Source of the DNA: Bactericera cockerelli
Taxonomy: Eukaryota > Arthropoda > Insecta > Hemiptera > Triozidae
Direction of reading: 5' to 3'
Length of the DNA: 64,000 nucleotides
Assembly (NCBI GenBank): GCA_024516035.1
Contig: JAMCCL010000017.1
Span: 400,786 to 464,785 of the forward strand
Both the position numbers and the translations under genes were made by a program. Below the pieces are notes generated by a model that was not told where the DNA came from, made no database searches, and saw nothing but the letters and a program-made list of their open reading frames with translations. Below are positions 29,886 to 42,102 of the stretch, in pieces; position 1 is the first letter of the stretch, and every line of letters starts with the position of its first letter.

Positions 29886-31833
29886 GTTTTACACTGGTAA
29901 GTTACTAAAAAGTATTAATATATTCATCTTTATAAATATACATAGCAAAATTTTATGTAATACGCTCGAAGTCATCTACTACAAACTCTATGTACAAACG
30001 TAATTTTAATAAAAAATCGTCTGTAGAATCCGTAATTTTGAAAAAAAAAAAAAACATCTGTAATTTTACGAAAATTGATATTTATCGAAGATCTACGAAA
30101 ATAATAAATATGTAGTATTTAACATCTTTACACGAAGATTTTTGGGCCAGATGTATTTTTCTAAATATAATTTTTTTTGCACTCTTGAGATTTTTCTTTT
30201 ACGCGAGTAGACTAGTTGGTATGAAAGCTTGACAGTGAAGACATGGTATAGTTAAAATTAAGAAACTTTTGGATATAATTTAGATACGGTGGACTTTTGC
30301 TCCAAATAAGTTAAAAATAAGTAAAGGACAGTTTCAATTAAGCCTTTTAGTTATTTTTGTGTCCTGGGGAGTTTAATCTCTATTAAGATTTGGTATTATT
30401 TAGCCTTTATTCAGAGGAACTATTAAGATTCAGAACTTTTTAGTGTACGATCTATACTATACCTGAAAAGTGAAAACTCAAATATTTAAGTGTCATATTA
30501 TAACTTTGCATCAAATAAGTTTCAATAACATTGTTACCTGTATTCCATTCAATAAATAAAAAGACTGTTCTAAAATATTATTGAGAGAGAAGAAAAGCTG
30601 TCTGTATTCGTTGTATGTGTAGGTACAAATTACAAATATATATTCAGTTTCTTGTGGGACCTTTGGATTCAGTTTCTTGTGGGACAACAAAAGAAATCGC
30701 TTCCACTGCCTTTTTCCGCACCCAAAGGACCCCCCCCACTTTCGACACGGATATCTTAGTTGCCCCCCCCCTAGAGCGGATACTGGCTACGCCCATGATA
30801 TGGCGTCCAACTTTGTGTGGCAGTAAAGTCTAGAAACCCCTTAATATCTTTCGAAAAGGCTTTCTCAAAAATTTAAAATTGTGTACGGTAATTCGGGATA
30901 GTTAGACCTTTCCAAAAATGTATCGCAAGGTGAAAAAAAAATGAAGTTGGCCTCCCTGGCCCCGACATGGGGGCCGGTAAAAAAATTCGGTCCCATTCTA
31001 AAATAAGGTCTAATTACCAAGGATTACCGTACACAATTTTAAATTTACTGAGAAAGCCCTTTCGAAAGATATTAAGGGGTTTCCAGACTTTACTGCATAC
31101 ACAAAGTTAGACGCCATATGCAATAACTTAATTCTAAAAAAATAAAGTTTGCACCAAAGTATTTCTTGTTTAAAACCCTTTCCAAAAATGTATCGCAAGT
31201 TGGGGGTTCGTATTTAAAAAAATGAAGTTGCCCCCCTGGCCCCGACATGGGGGCCGGTAAAAAAAATCGACCCCACTCTAAAAGATGGTCTTATTACCCC
31301 AGTTTACCGTACAAAATTTTAATTTTACCGAAGAAGCCATTCGAAAGTTATTCAGGGGTTTCCAGACTTTTGCCCCACCCTGTATACAGTTCACCTAAGG
31401 AACCACTGTTGTTTTAAAACAACAGAACTTGAAGACCAAATTACTTTTGTTACAGTGCACTATACTATTTGGTTTCTTCTGTAAACTTATTTTAGGATAC
31501 TAAATAACAATAAAAAAAATATTTAGAACAAAAATTAAACACTTATAGCTTTCAAAACTTGATAAAACTTTGATGGTTTGTACAGAAAACTTTCGCACTG
31601 ACTTTCTCTCAGAAAATTTCAAAAAAATCAAAACATTTAGAAGCTAGCCCATTAATTTCACTTTTATGTTGATTTGATTTAAATTCTCTACCTAGCTGCT
31701 TCAACAAGGTCATCAACTAAAACTCGCGGGAATTTGCATCCATCAGCTGATAACCTTGTGTTGTTTTTTAAACAACACTGGCACCGAAAGGGTTAATAAA
31801 GATGGACTTGAATTTAATTTACTTTGATAAGAT
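29886..31833. other. Non-coding; ~200-bp repeats at 30797-31375
   Basis: 30797-30895 is the reverse complement of about 31018-31125 (AAACCCCTTAATATCTTTCG and flanks). 30905-31095 is repeated directly at about 31175-31370 (CCAAAAATGTATCGCAAG, TGGCCCCGACATGGGGGCCG). The last copy ends CACCCTGTATAC, the sort of end seen at 57.6-58.3 kb. At 30752-30800 a C-run plus GCGGATACTGGCTACGCCC looks like a transposon terminus. No gene seen. Confidence 0.7.
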
Positions 31834-33534
31834 CAGTGGCGGCTCCTCGGGGGATGAGGTGGAAGGACCTCTTCCTCAAAATTTCAGAGTATCATAAAGA
31901 ATAAAATATTATGTAGACCAGTGATTATATCATAAGTAAAATTATAAATTAATCCCCTAAATCCTAAATATTTAAAATATTTGCACTTATTGCATCTATT
32001 ATTGCATAAAGAATAATCGTCATAATGTCCAGGCGCTCCATCGCAAGAGTCCGATTCTCCTCGTCCGATGACCTTGAAGTCTTGTGTTTTTACAATGGGA
32101 AAAGGAAGCAGAAGAGAAGCTCCTCGTCCGGGAGAAGCTAGCATCATAATACTTGTGACCATAGAATATCACACGTAGAATATACAGGATAATCCTGTGG
32201 ACTAATACCGATATTTTCAAAAGAATTATGCTATCCTGAATATTAGAGAAAATTATTTAATTAAATTACTATTTATTTCATCGGTACAAAATATGGTAAA
32301 TTAAGGACAGTAACTAAATAAATTAAAGTTCGAATAGAGTTTTTAAATTACTTTTGAACCTTAAGAATCTTTTGGATTTCGGCACACCCTATCTACTTTC
32401 AAGTTTAGTTTGTTGTTGCCAGTAGCACGCACATCAACAGCGTTGCATTTGTGGTGCTAGATATAGAACGATTTAAATAACATCTAGCAAAATTTTGGCA
32501 TCAGAGAATATCATTGTTTTTGGTAATTTATATTTAGTTTGTTTTTATTATGTAATGAGGTATAAAAGAAATCCATTACTTACCAACCTAGCTTGAGAAA
32601 ACTTTCTTGAAAATGAAACACAACATTTAGGGTGGAATTAATAGACGTTTTTGCAATACCTCTGTGGCGCTAAGTCACGGATTGCGTATTGTGTAAGATA
32701 GGGAAAATCGACACTTACCAACGACTTAAGTTATTGATGTTGTCTATTAATTTCGCCCTTAACATCTTGAGGAAAAGAATTTAGCAATATCATAGCGCCT
32801 TTCTAAAGGTATCTAGTATCAAGCCCTCACAGAAAACCGGCAACACTGCATTTATCATTGGCGCGGTTTAAAATTTAAAAATGATAACAATTTTTTTGCA
32901 ACAATCAATCAGAAATCTTTTGAATTCTTTTCTGTTATGAGCTTAAAAAATATAAATGTTTGAGTTTGAAGTTTAAAGCTTAATAGTTTCATGTTTTGAT
33001 ATTCTGGAAGTTATTTTAGTTGTGGACATTTTCTTCCTTTAGAGACAAAGCCACTCAAATCACTCAATTATAAGGCATTCAACTTTATCTTGGCCTAATG
33101 TAAGTAGTCATTGGTAATTTGTAACTACACAGACTCATCTTAAAAATGTGGTGAAGGATTTTAAATCTTCTTTTCCTTTCAAGTTATTTTTTTTCAACTA
33201 ACAGAACAGTAAAGTTATTTAAAATATATATATAATTACTAAGGACACGTAATGTAATGTAATGTAAAAAGCCTTTATTTGTACAATTAAATTTACACAC
33301 AACATAAATACATAGTATATGGGCATCTTGTACAAAATCAGATTAATATCTGAGGCCTCCCCATGTAAGGGGGCATCTGAACAACTGGTTTTAAGGATAT
33401 AAATTTATAAATTTGAAGGAAAATAAATAATAAATGCTAAATGATAATAAATAAATGGCACAAACAAACCAACCATGAACAGGACATGTAATTGAAAAAA
33501 TAAAATAAAATTTTATTTTTCTTCACTCCCTCTT

Positions 33535-33571
<37 letters not shown>

Positions 33572-34280
33572 GCCCTTCAGCCTCCCTGATTATCCACCCA
33601 TACTTCCCTATATACTTTTCCCATTCTCTTCCACTCTTTCCTCTCCTCAGCTACTCTCCTCCATGTTACTCCTCCACAAACTAAACTCATTTCCTTATCC
33701 CATTTATCCTTTGGTCTACCTCTTTTTCGTCCATACTCTCTGGGATACCACTCCATTATCTTTTTTGTCCATCTATCATCCTTGGTCCTATCTATATGTC
33801 CCGCCCATTTCCATTTTCTTTTAATCACTATATCTACGATATCTCTGAATCCTGACATATATCTTATCCTTGCATTCCTTATTCTATCTCTCCTTGTCTT
33901 ACCCAATATATATCTCTCCATTGCTCTCACTGTAACTCTCAATTTATTCCTTACTCTTGCATTCATCACCCATGTTTCGCATCCATATGTCATACTGGGT
34001 AGCACTGTCATTTCCCAGAGTTTCTTTTTTATTTCTATTTTCACTCCCGATTTATATATTTCCTTATTTTTCATCAAAGTCCCCCATCCTATTGCACATC
34101 TTCTACATATTTCTCCCCACTGACCTTCAACACTCAATAACTGTCCTAAATAAATGAAATTTTTCTCTCTCTTCACTTCTTCTCCTTTTATCATCAACTT
34201 TTCCTCTGTCACCATCAATCTGCATTTATCCACATTCACTCTCAAACCATACTTTTCACATTCATTTAACAGTCTTTCAG

Positions 34281-34346
34281 TCATACTTCCTACTTCTTCC
34301 ACACAACTTCTTATCAGAAGTTGTGTGGAAGAAGTAGGAAGTATGA
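34281..34346. repeat. 31-bp perfect palindrome, 4-nt loop
   Basis: Arms 34281-34311 and 34316-34346 are exact reverse complements (TCATACTTCCTACTTCTTCC at the left start), loop TATC. The left arm is the LINE's own coding sequence (EEVGSM). The right arm is an inverted copy abutting the SINE head. Confidence 0.95.
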
Positions 34347-34618
34347 GTGGTTAAGCACTCGCTTGCCATGCGGAAGGTCCCGGGTTCGAACCCCCGCGCC
34401 GACAAAAATTTGTATTCAAATTTGGTTACAGTTGTTTGTAAGGGATACCTTCCGGTGCGCTCGTGTTGACCCAGCACCTAAATGGGAAGTATTGTGTCAC
34501 TTCTCGCCCATCAGAGGGGAGGCATACTACGGGATGGGCAGGCTACAACACAGACCACAAGCGTCTACAGTAGCTCCTGTTTCATGGCTACGAAACAAAA
34601 AAGGCTGTGAAACACTCA

Positions 34619-34650
<32 letters not shown>
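34347..34650 (+). mobile_element. tRNA-derived SINE with poly-A tail
   Basis: The A box is GTGGTTAAGCACTCGCTTGC and the B box GGTTCGAACCCCCGC. A ~230-bp unique body ends in about 28 A (34623-34650). It is inserted in the RTE RT domain just after the catalytic ADD box. No clean duplication is visible because the 5' junction carries the palindrome. Confidence 0.88.
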
Positions 34651-34655
<5 letters not shown>

Positions 34656-35291
34656 ATGTCATCCGCAAATGCTAACCTATTCAGTCTCATCCCTCCCACT
34701 TTAATTCCACTATCTTCCCAGTCTATCTGATCCATAATTGTTTGTAAAACCCCTATAAAAAGTGTCGGCGATACCACGTCCCCTTGTTTTACATCACTGT
34801 TTACTTTCATTTCCGTTTTAAACCCTGCTTCCAGTTCGAATTCCAGACTTGACTTTCTGTAGACCTCTTCCAGATACTTTACAATTTTATCGTCAACTCC
34901 TCTCTGTTTTAACATTAGTAACACTTTGAAGGTTGAAATAAAATCAAAGGCCTTTTCGAAATCTATGAATAGGTACACAAGTTTAAAATTGTATTCTGCA
35001 GCCTTTGCAAGCAATTCATTCAATACAAAGATATGGTCAACCGTTGAAAAATTTGATCTGAATCCTGCCTGCTCAACTGACAGAAAGGACACGTATCTTG
35101 GTCTAATGTAAGTAGTCACTTAGTAATTCAGTTTGTAAATATACAACTTCATCTTAAACAAGTGGTGATGGTTTTTGAATATTCTTTTCCTTTCAAGACA
35201 TTTTTTTAAACTAACAGAACAGTAAAGTTATTTAAAAAAATATATATATACAAATACTAAGGACATTAAATTTGTAGACATTATCATTAAA

Positions 35292-36878
35292 ATGGCCTGT
35301 ACACCTGTTGATGACAATTTAGAAAATGACAGTGTTCTGTTACTAGTGGAAACACCTTTTTCAAGGAGAACATTACAAGATAAAATTGATATAATAGAAG
35401 CAGGACCTCCTAACAAAGAATTCGAAATAACACAAAGAAAAATTGACAAAAACAACAAATCATACTCCATCCACTTTCAAGCAGCATGGCTAGAAAAAAA
35501 AACAGTTGGCTTTGTACAAGTAAAAACACATAGGGCACTATATTGTTGGCCATGCCTGCTCTTTGCAAAACCAGAGCAATCTGTTTGGAACCATAGATTG
35601 GGGTTTCAAAATTTTCTCAATGTTACAAGAGGAATATCGAGACATGAGTGTTCAAAGGATCATATTGCTGCCTCTTTGGATTTGAAAGAATTTAAATCAA
35701 ATCAAAATCAATTAATCAATGCCTTGAGGGAAGGTAGGAAAGCACAGGTAAAAGTGCATAATGAGAGTGTAACTCTCAATAGACAAATTGTTGAAGTGGC
35801 TTCCAGAACTACAGTGTTTTTGAGCAAACAAGAGCTCTCTTTCAGGGGCCATGATGAAGGGGCGACCTCATTAAATCGTGGAAATTTTAAAGAAGTATTT
35901 GCCGAATTATTGAAATTTCAAAGTGAACACTGTGAACAGGTTAAAGTTCAGTATGAGAAGTACAAGAAAATATTCTCATGTGATTCTAAAACTGTCCAAA
36001 ATGATTTAATTGAAGTTCTGACTGACATACTAGACAGTCAAGTCAAAGATGAAATAAATGCAGCTGACTTTTTCTCCGTCCAGATGGATGAAACCACAGA
36101 TGTACGCCTGAAGGCTCAAGCTTCAATTATAATTCGCTATGTGAATGAGGGGAAGGTAAAAGAAACCTTTTTAGGTTTTTATGATGTTAGTGGTGACAAG
36201 ACGTGAAGTGGATTGTTTGATTTACTTGATTCTGTTTTAAAGCCTTTGCATTATAAAACAAAACTGGTGGGACAATGCTATGATGGAGCTAGTGTTATGT
36301 CTGGCCATTTGAATGGACTCCAACAGAAAGTAAAAGAAGTATGTCCTCAAGCTGTGTTTATACACTGTCTTGCACATAGACTTAATCTTGTTCTGCAAAA
36401 CTGTTTGAAGCATATTAGTAAATGCCGAATTTTTTTCTCAAATTTACATGGTATTCCTCCCTACTTTCATCAATCTTCTAAAAGAACAATGGTTTTAACA
36501 ACTTCTGGTGTGTGTGTTCCAACTGTAGCTGAAACACGTTGGTCCTCAAATTCAAAGTTAATCACTGTTGTGGTAGAAGACTGGACAAAACTGAAGGATA
36601 CTTTTGTATGTATTAGAGACTCCCCAAATTCTGATGAATGCTCTAGAAGACAGGCATCAGGCTTTACCCATCTCTTTGAGGAATTTGAGTTTACATTCTT
36701 ATGTGTAGTATTCAATGATATATTCACACTGACAGATATTCTTTATCAAGTATTTCAGAGCAAGTCATTAGACATCAACTGCTGCATTAAAGTTGGTGCC
36801 GGCAATATAATGAATCATTCAAGTACTAGATCCATAAGATTAAAAACTGTTATGTTCTATCCTTCAGGAACTAAGTAA
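35292..36878 (+). pseudogene. hAT transposase (TTF finger + DUF4371), one nonsense codon
   Basis: The N-terminal TTF-type finger (RALYCWPCLLFAKPEQSVWN; GFQNFLNVTRGISRHECSKDH) is followed by a DUF4371 region (SRTTVFLSKQELSFRGHDEG, QMDETTDVRLKAQASI) and the catalytic block (GQCYDGASVMSGHLNGLQQK, IHCLAHRLNLVLQN, ETRWSSNSK). A single in-frame TGA at 36204-36206 splits it, with the same frame continuing to 36878. The end looks like a splice donor (ACTAA/GTAAGT). The exon with the hAT dimerisation motif is not found before the terminal repeat at 36968. It is the transposase of the 31.8-37.0 kb hAT and similar in type to the gene at 27.5 kb. Confidence 0.9.
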
Positions 36879-37271
36879 GTACATAACATACAATAAGAAT
36901 ATATTCTTGAGATGTAGATTTAGGTCACATTCCTCTTCCCTTGAACTGAAGGGCACGAGCCGCCACTGGATAAGATACAGGTGAAATGGTAATACAATAC
37001 AAAAGTGTCATAATAATAATAATACAAAGGTTAAGATCAGTAGAATAAATGTACAATAAAAATGTGGGGCTGTTGCTAGGCCGAAGGGTAGGCAGGTCAT
37101 GGCTAAAAGGGACTTGTTGTATGAGAGAGCTAAGAATCTTTGATGAGGACCTTTCACCGGAACTTGGAAGTATGCCTGGAATAAATCCAACTTCAGGAGA
37201 TAATCCCCTCTTTGGAAGAATGAGGGTATCCTGTAGTGGTTTATTAGATGCAATTTCCGAGGAGAGAGGAA

Positions 37272-37533
37272 ATTTTTTTTTTAAGTGGGGTTTAACGTCG
37301 CTTTCAACTGCCATGGTCATATCACGACGGGGGTTTTACCCTCCATTCGCAGGAAACTCACAAACCTGCTACTCACATTGACCTCACCCAGCCTGAGTGG
37401 GGCCGGGAAAAGCCAGCGTCACGAGAAATAGAATTTGAATGGTCACCCATCCAAGTCTTAACCTCGCTGGATGTCGCTTAACTTCGGTGTTCTGAAGGGA
37501 ACCGGTGTATTCAACATGCCATCGACGCTGGCT
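37272..37533 (-). mobile_element. 5S rRNA-derived SINE, copy C
   Basis: Full-length copy, nearly identical to copy B. AGAGAGGAA is duplicated at 37263-37271 and 37534-37542. It lies in the DIRS-like RT. Confidence 0.93.
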
Positions 37534-38888
37534 AGAGAGGAATTGATTCAGGCGTTTTAAGTTTAGTACAGGGCGAGATGACCCGTCTCCTTTCGGGACT
37601 AGAAACATTCGGGATACAAAACCCGTGGTTGACTTCAGGGGAGTCAGTACACCACTTTCCAGCATACTTTGAATATGTGTGGTCATATTCGAAGATACGG
37701 GGGTACAGAATTGATTATGAGAGAGCAGGGGGGCTAGAGGGGTTTGCTCGTGAAGGGTATCGAATATCCTGACATGATTTTGATCAGAGGAGGGGGAGCA
37801 CTCAGGCGAACCCAATTTTCCTTGAAGTGGCGGAGACGACCACCTACTGTTTCTGTACCCACCAGACCCGAGTCATTGATTTTTCTTGAATTTGGGGAAC
37901 TTGCTTTTCTGAGTGAAGGGGCGGGAAGGAGCCGCTGGGGTTCTTGCATTCTTTGGGGGCTGACCTCTCTCCTTTCTTTGGTATCTGTATGGAAAGAACT
38001 GGGGAGGGGAAGGGTTGAATGTGGATGTTCCAGGCTTTGGTCTAGGCTGGGCTTGACGAAAAGCATATGGGTGGGACCTGGCAAAGTCAGCGAATTGGGG
38101 TTCACCATACAGGGCAGTGGAGGAGGGGGGAATACTTTTAAGCTGCCTTGCTAGATGGGGGTCTCTTGGCTCCATACGCCTCCTTCGAGCTTCTATACAC
38201 TCAGCTCTTTTATCACAGGTAAACTGTAACAAATTGTCGGATACACAATTGAAGGGGGATGATTCATCATTGAATGTGGCCAGAACATCCGCCGATATGG
38301 CAGGGTATTTCTTGAGAAGGGATGATTCCCTTAAATAAAACATCTCTTTGAGCCAGGAGGCCATGATTTAGTGTACCTAACATGTTGTCAAGCCTAACTT
38401 GAGGATCCGAACGGGAACTTGGAGAGGGACATTCCGCTGGGACCCGAAGGGCAGAAAACATGCTGCCCGCTTGTAGAGCTTTTTGGGCATCCACATACCG
38501 GACGCGATTCCACCCTGCGGTGCCAAGTTTCTGGCAGAGCTAACCCTGTTCTAGAATATGAGGATCAGGATCATTGACTGGTGGATCTTTTTCTTTCACC
38601 ATGGGGGGGAAGGCGAAATCTGGGGTTATTAATGAGGGGAGACACCATAGAAGAGACTCTGGCAGTGAATCTGAATCTGAGAAATCGTCATCAGTGTGTC
38701 TGAAGAAGGATTGACTGATGCTTTCCTCTGACCTGGTAGGTGCTGACAAGTGGTGAGAGGGAGCGGAATTTGCAGTTTGCGTAGGCAGGTCAGCAAGAGG
38801 TGCAGGTTCCTGGGTCTTGGTGAGTATGATCTGATCATTAGCTGATGACTGAGCAGGAATGTCAGCATTGGTAGAACAGGCTGTAGAG

Positions 38889-41227
38889 CAGGGGTTCCCA
38901 ACCTTTTTCAGCTGGCGCCCCCCTGGAAATAAATAAACATCTCACGCCCCCCCCCCTTTCACGCCCAAACTATAGCAATAATAAAAAATGATAAAAAGTC
39001 ATTATATAAAACAGGTTCGAAGTATGTGATATTTATTTTTAAAGTTACATTTACAAGTTTTGCATTGCAAACAAATGAGTTACGACCCAGTCACTTGGAC
39101 CTAAATTGTATAAACCCCTTCAACTATCACTAATGTGAAATCTGACATTGAATTTCAGACACTAATTTCTTAATATTGGGTACAATATTTTCTACAAGGA
39201 AATGTCATTTTCCAAGTCCAACCTATTCCGGTATTTGGTTTTAATTACTGTCATGGTTGAAAAACCAGATTCACATAGATAAGTAGTTGAAAATTGTTAA
39301 AGCAGTCTAATAGGTGTTGCAGCAACATTAGGATAGGCATCCTTATACTTAAGCCAAAAGCCCTCAACAGATTCAGTAAGAAAACAGTCTTTAGCCGTGG
39401 AATCGTTTCTCAGATCAATGAATTCTTCTTGAATATTTTCAGGCACAGTAGCAGCATCAATATTAAAAGGTGATCTGTATTGCTTTGATTCCCAAGTTTC
39501 ATTGAATTTGACAGGAAAATATCTTTCAAATTCTGATTCAAGCTGACTAAGCTGGCTAAGTACAACTTTTTTCCACTCATCAAGCAACTCCTGATCTTCA
39601 TTTGAGTCCAATAAATCATTCAGCCGATGGAAAGATGAGAAATTTCCTGACATTACTTTCTCCTTCCATAATTTGATTTTTTCAATGAAACTGTTGATAG
39701 TGTCACATGCTTGTATAATATTTAAATTTCTACCTTGCAGCTTCATATTTAATACATTTAACATTTCAAACAATTTTGCCAGGTAAGCAAGAGAATAGAC
39801 AATTTTTTCATTTATAAATTGATCACAAAGATTATTTTTTTCTTGGCTCAAAAGAAATATTTCAAATTCATTCTTCAACTCATACAGTCTGTTCAACATG
39901 TTTCCTTTGGAGAGCCACCGAACTTCAGTGTGAAAAAGTAGAGTTTTATGTTCCGAGGACATCTCAGAGCATAGTACTTCAAACAAACGTGTATTGAGTG
40001 TACTGGATTTGATAACATTAACTACTTTGATGCAGATTTTTAAAACATCCTGAAACTCCGGAGTTAAAGTCTTGGATGCCAAGGCTTCTCTATGTGTCAT
40101 ACAGTGTGACCCAATTATATCAGGATTCTTTTCCTTTGCTAGTTGTAAAAATCCAGATCTACATCCCAACATTGCAGGTGCCCCATCAGTGCAAATACCA
40201 ACCACATTTCCCCAATTCAGGTTATTTTCTCCAAGAAAGTTATCTATCAGCTTAAATACATCAGAACCTTTGCATGTTTCTCCTAGTTTTTGACAAAACA
40301 AAAGTTCTTTACACAATTTATTTTTATTTAAAAAGCGGCAGTAAACTAATAACTGAGCACACTGACTTACATCTGTAGATTCATCACATTGTAATGAGAA
40401 ATATGGTGATTCTTTCAAGAGAACAATCAATTGATGCTTCACATCAGCAGCCATATCATCTATTCTTCTCTTAATAGTACTATCAGAAAGTGACATTTGT
40501 TTCATTTTGTTGCTTGCTTCATCTCCAAGAACTTTTTGAACAGCTGACAGGATACAAGACTTAACTAATGTTTCACCAATTGTATGAGGTTTCTTCTCTA
40601 TTGCTATCAGAAAAGCAATATCATAAGATGCCTTCACAAGTTTATCTCTTTGTTGGGCAAACACTCCTGTCGAACCTAATGACATCTTTTTCAAACTGGA
40701 TAGTTTTGTTTGGAAAATTTCCTTTGACCTGTTCTGCAAATTTGGGTGCACAGATTGCAGATGTCTTTCCAGGCGAACTGGACGAAGAGCTTCGTTGCTC
40801 AACGTTGCTAGGCAAATAACACATTGCGGCAGATGCTTACCATCTTTTTCTATGTATGTGAAACCATACTTGATGTACTCTTCATTGAACCTTCTGAGCT
40901 TTGAATGTTTTGATAAAGACATTGTTTTAAGTTTTAACTACCTATTCACACTTTGAATTTGTGGAAGAAAAATGAAAAATGGAATACACTTGTGAAAAAT
41001 GAAAATTATATTTCAAATTCAAATTTCCCCGCATTTAAAAAATCTAATGACAATGTTGCCAGACGGTATTTCTGTTAGGTACCCTTTAAACTTCAAACAA
41101 TTTCAAACTGAGAAAAAATACTTGCAAAAAATAGGTACTTTTTTTTTCATCAGATAATGCTCGCGCCCCCCCTGGAATGGCTCCACGCCCCTCCAGGGGG
41201 CGCCGCCCCCCCGGTTGAAAACCCATG
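38889..41227 (-). mobile_element. Complete hAT transposon (ZBED5-like), 2339 bp
   Basis: The left end is CAGGGGTTCCCAACC; the right end is the imperfect inverse GGTTGAAAACCCATG. CTGTAGAG is duplicated at 38881-38888 and 41228-41235. Both subterminal regions are rich in GGCGCCCCCC. Skipping the element and one duplication rejoins the DIRS gag frame, which confirms the boundaries. Confidence 0.95.
39192..40922 (-). pseudogene. ZBED5-like hAT transposase, single stop near C-terminus
   Basis: The BED finger (LPQCVICLATLSNEALRP, LERHLQSVHP) is followed by the hAT core (YFSLQCDESTDVSQCAQLLV, GNVVGICTDGAPAMLGCRSG, SHCMTHREALASKTL, EVRWLSKGNMLNRL). The frame stops at a TAA just before 39297, but the same frame continues with STTYLCESGFSTMTVIKTKY, the dimerisation motif, to a stop at 39192. 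One nonsense substitution therefore separates it from an intact ~575-aa enzyme. Start: ATG at 40922, directly before family similarity. It occupies nearly the whole hAT element. Confidence 0.92.
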
Positions 41228-41399
41228 CTGTAGAGGTACCAGGGGTGGTTTTACGAGAGGCGACTGACACCAGGATCTGTTTGAGAAGAACCTCTAGCTT
41301 CTCAGAGCGCTCTTCAAGTCGGCACAGTCTTTTGGACTCTGAGGATTCATCCTCCTCTGGAGGTCGTTTGCCTGTAGGTGCCATCTGCAAGAAAGTGCA

Positions 41400-42100
41400 G
41401 GATAATAAATAAAAGCTGCCATGAACAGATATATTGTTTTGCAGGAGGCAACATGGAGTGAAGGTTCGTAAGCTTGAAGACTGGTTAGAACACAGACCAG
41501 TTTGTCTGATAGATCGGCTGAGGTAGAACCTCGAGACGATCAGGTTGGAGAGGGCTGCAAGGCTCTATCTCGTAGGCAAAAGGATCTCAAAGCATGAAGT
41601 CTGAGTCAGAGCTAGCATGCAGAGAAAAGTCAGTTCTGGCTGGGGGGCCAGAAAAGTGACCTAAATCATCAGGGCTGCAGTACCTTGGCGATAATCGAGC
41701 AGAAACATGGATTGAGTCTGCTAACATGAAGTCTGAAAGAGCTAGAATGACCAAACCGAAGATCCACCTAAGTAAAAAACAGAGAACTCACCTGGGGCAA
41801 CCGGGATGCAGTTTTAGAATACGAACTCAACAAAGTAGCAGTTCCAACAATGGATTACACTTGAAACACGAGATAAATATGGATAAAAAAACCAGAAAGG
41901 CACTTGTAGAATCAGAAAAATAAATTGCGTCGCAATAACACGTCTTACACAGATGAAAATAATTCAATTTCAAAACTTGCCACCCAAAAGGAGAATACAG
42001 CTCAGAACGAATCAGAAAGGCCCGTTTACACAGGTGAGAATGGCTACGCAATCTCATATGGGTCAAGCGAAGGCACTGACCCCAAAATACCTGCTTTTTC
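41400..42100. other. No convincing gene; 5' side of DIRS remnant
   Basis: Purine-rich sequence with repeated phrases such as CATGAAGTCTGA (41598, 41725). It could include the terminal region of the DIRS-like element, but no inverted terminal repeat is found. Short frames here look incidental. Confidence 0.4.
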
Positions 42101-42102
42101 GT

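Larger units (their letters stand above)
33256..35090 (-). pseudogene. RTE-like LINE, 5'-truncated
   Basis: Minus-strand coding from about 35085: SVEQAGFRSNFSTVDHI, YLFIDFEKAFD (motif A), VKQGDVVSPTLF (motif B), LAFADDIVLF (motif C, intact ADD). Then comes an interruption by the SINE (34347-34650), then YGLRVNVDKCRLM, FIYLGQLLS, TYGCETWVMN and the RTE-type end WKWAGHIDRTKDDRW, GRPKDKWDKEM to 33577. The 3' UTR holds a long T tract at about 33538-33567 and ends in ACATT repeats at about 33250-33265. AAGGACACGT is duplicated on both sides (about 33242-33251, 35090-35099). The endonuclease and N-terminus were never copied. Confidence 0.88.
33088..35265 (+). repeat. ~160-bp tandem repeat of the hAT split by a LINE
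   Basis: ATCTTGG(C/T)CTAATGTAAG through TACTAAGGACA occurs at about 33090-33247 and 35096-35265 at roughly 85-90 percent identity by eye. The two copies were adjacent before the LINE arrived at their junction. They are too diverged to be the LINE's target duplication. Confidence 0.8.
31834..36968 (+). mobile_element. Complete hAT transposon, 5135 bp, with nested insertions
   Basis: Ends are CAGTGGCGGCTC (31834) and GAGCCGCCACTG (36968), flanked by the exact 8-bp duplication GATAAGAT (31826-31833, 36969-36976), the hAT hallmark. The transposase lies at 35292-36878. An RTE-like LINE (about 33256-35090) with its own duplication sits in the left non-coding part, itself holding a tRNA-SINE. Without the insertion the element would be about 3.3 kb. 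Confidence 0.95.
37040..41390 (-). pseudogene. DIRS-like retrotransposon gag and RT remnant
   Basis: On the minus strand from 41390: MAPTGKRPPEEDESSESKRL with a coiled coil (gag start), then beyond a nested hAT (38889-41227) an acidic segment (DDDFSDSDSLPESLL), a gag-like body (DNMLGTLNHGLLAQRDVL, SADVLATFNDESSPF), basic Pro-rich linker (RYQRKERGQPPKNAR), then a DIRS/Ngaro-type RT start (PLLSHNQFCTPVS, GFVSRMFLVPKGDGSSRPVLNLKRLN) split by a 5S-SINE, and GDYLLKLDLFQAYFQVPV with CLPFGLATAP. Similarity ends near 37070, before the catalytic box. The tyrosine recombinase is absent. A stop and a frameshift break the gag near 38500-38540 and there are further shifts in the linker/RT. Confidence 0.82.

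Noticed and set aside
33570..34354. Plus-strand Ser/Pro/Leu-rich frames
   Set aside because: They are antisense shadows of the RTE-like LINE coding sequence.
34622..34650. Poly-A run as evidence of a processed host pseudogene
   Set aside because: It is the tail of the tRNA-SINE; sequence on the other side resumes the LINE RT domain.
33088..35265. 160-bp direct repeats as an LTR pair or LINE target duplication
   Set aside because: They are too diverged for a target duplication when the LINE has its own exact 10-bp one, and they lack LTR features.
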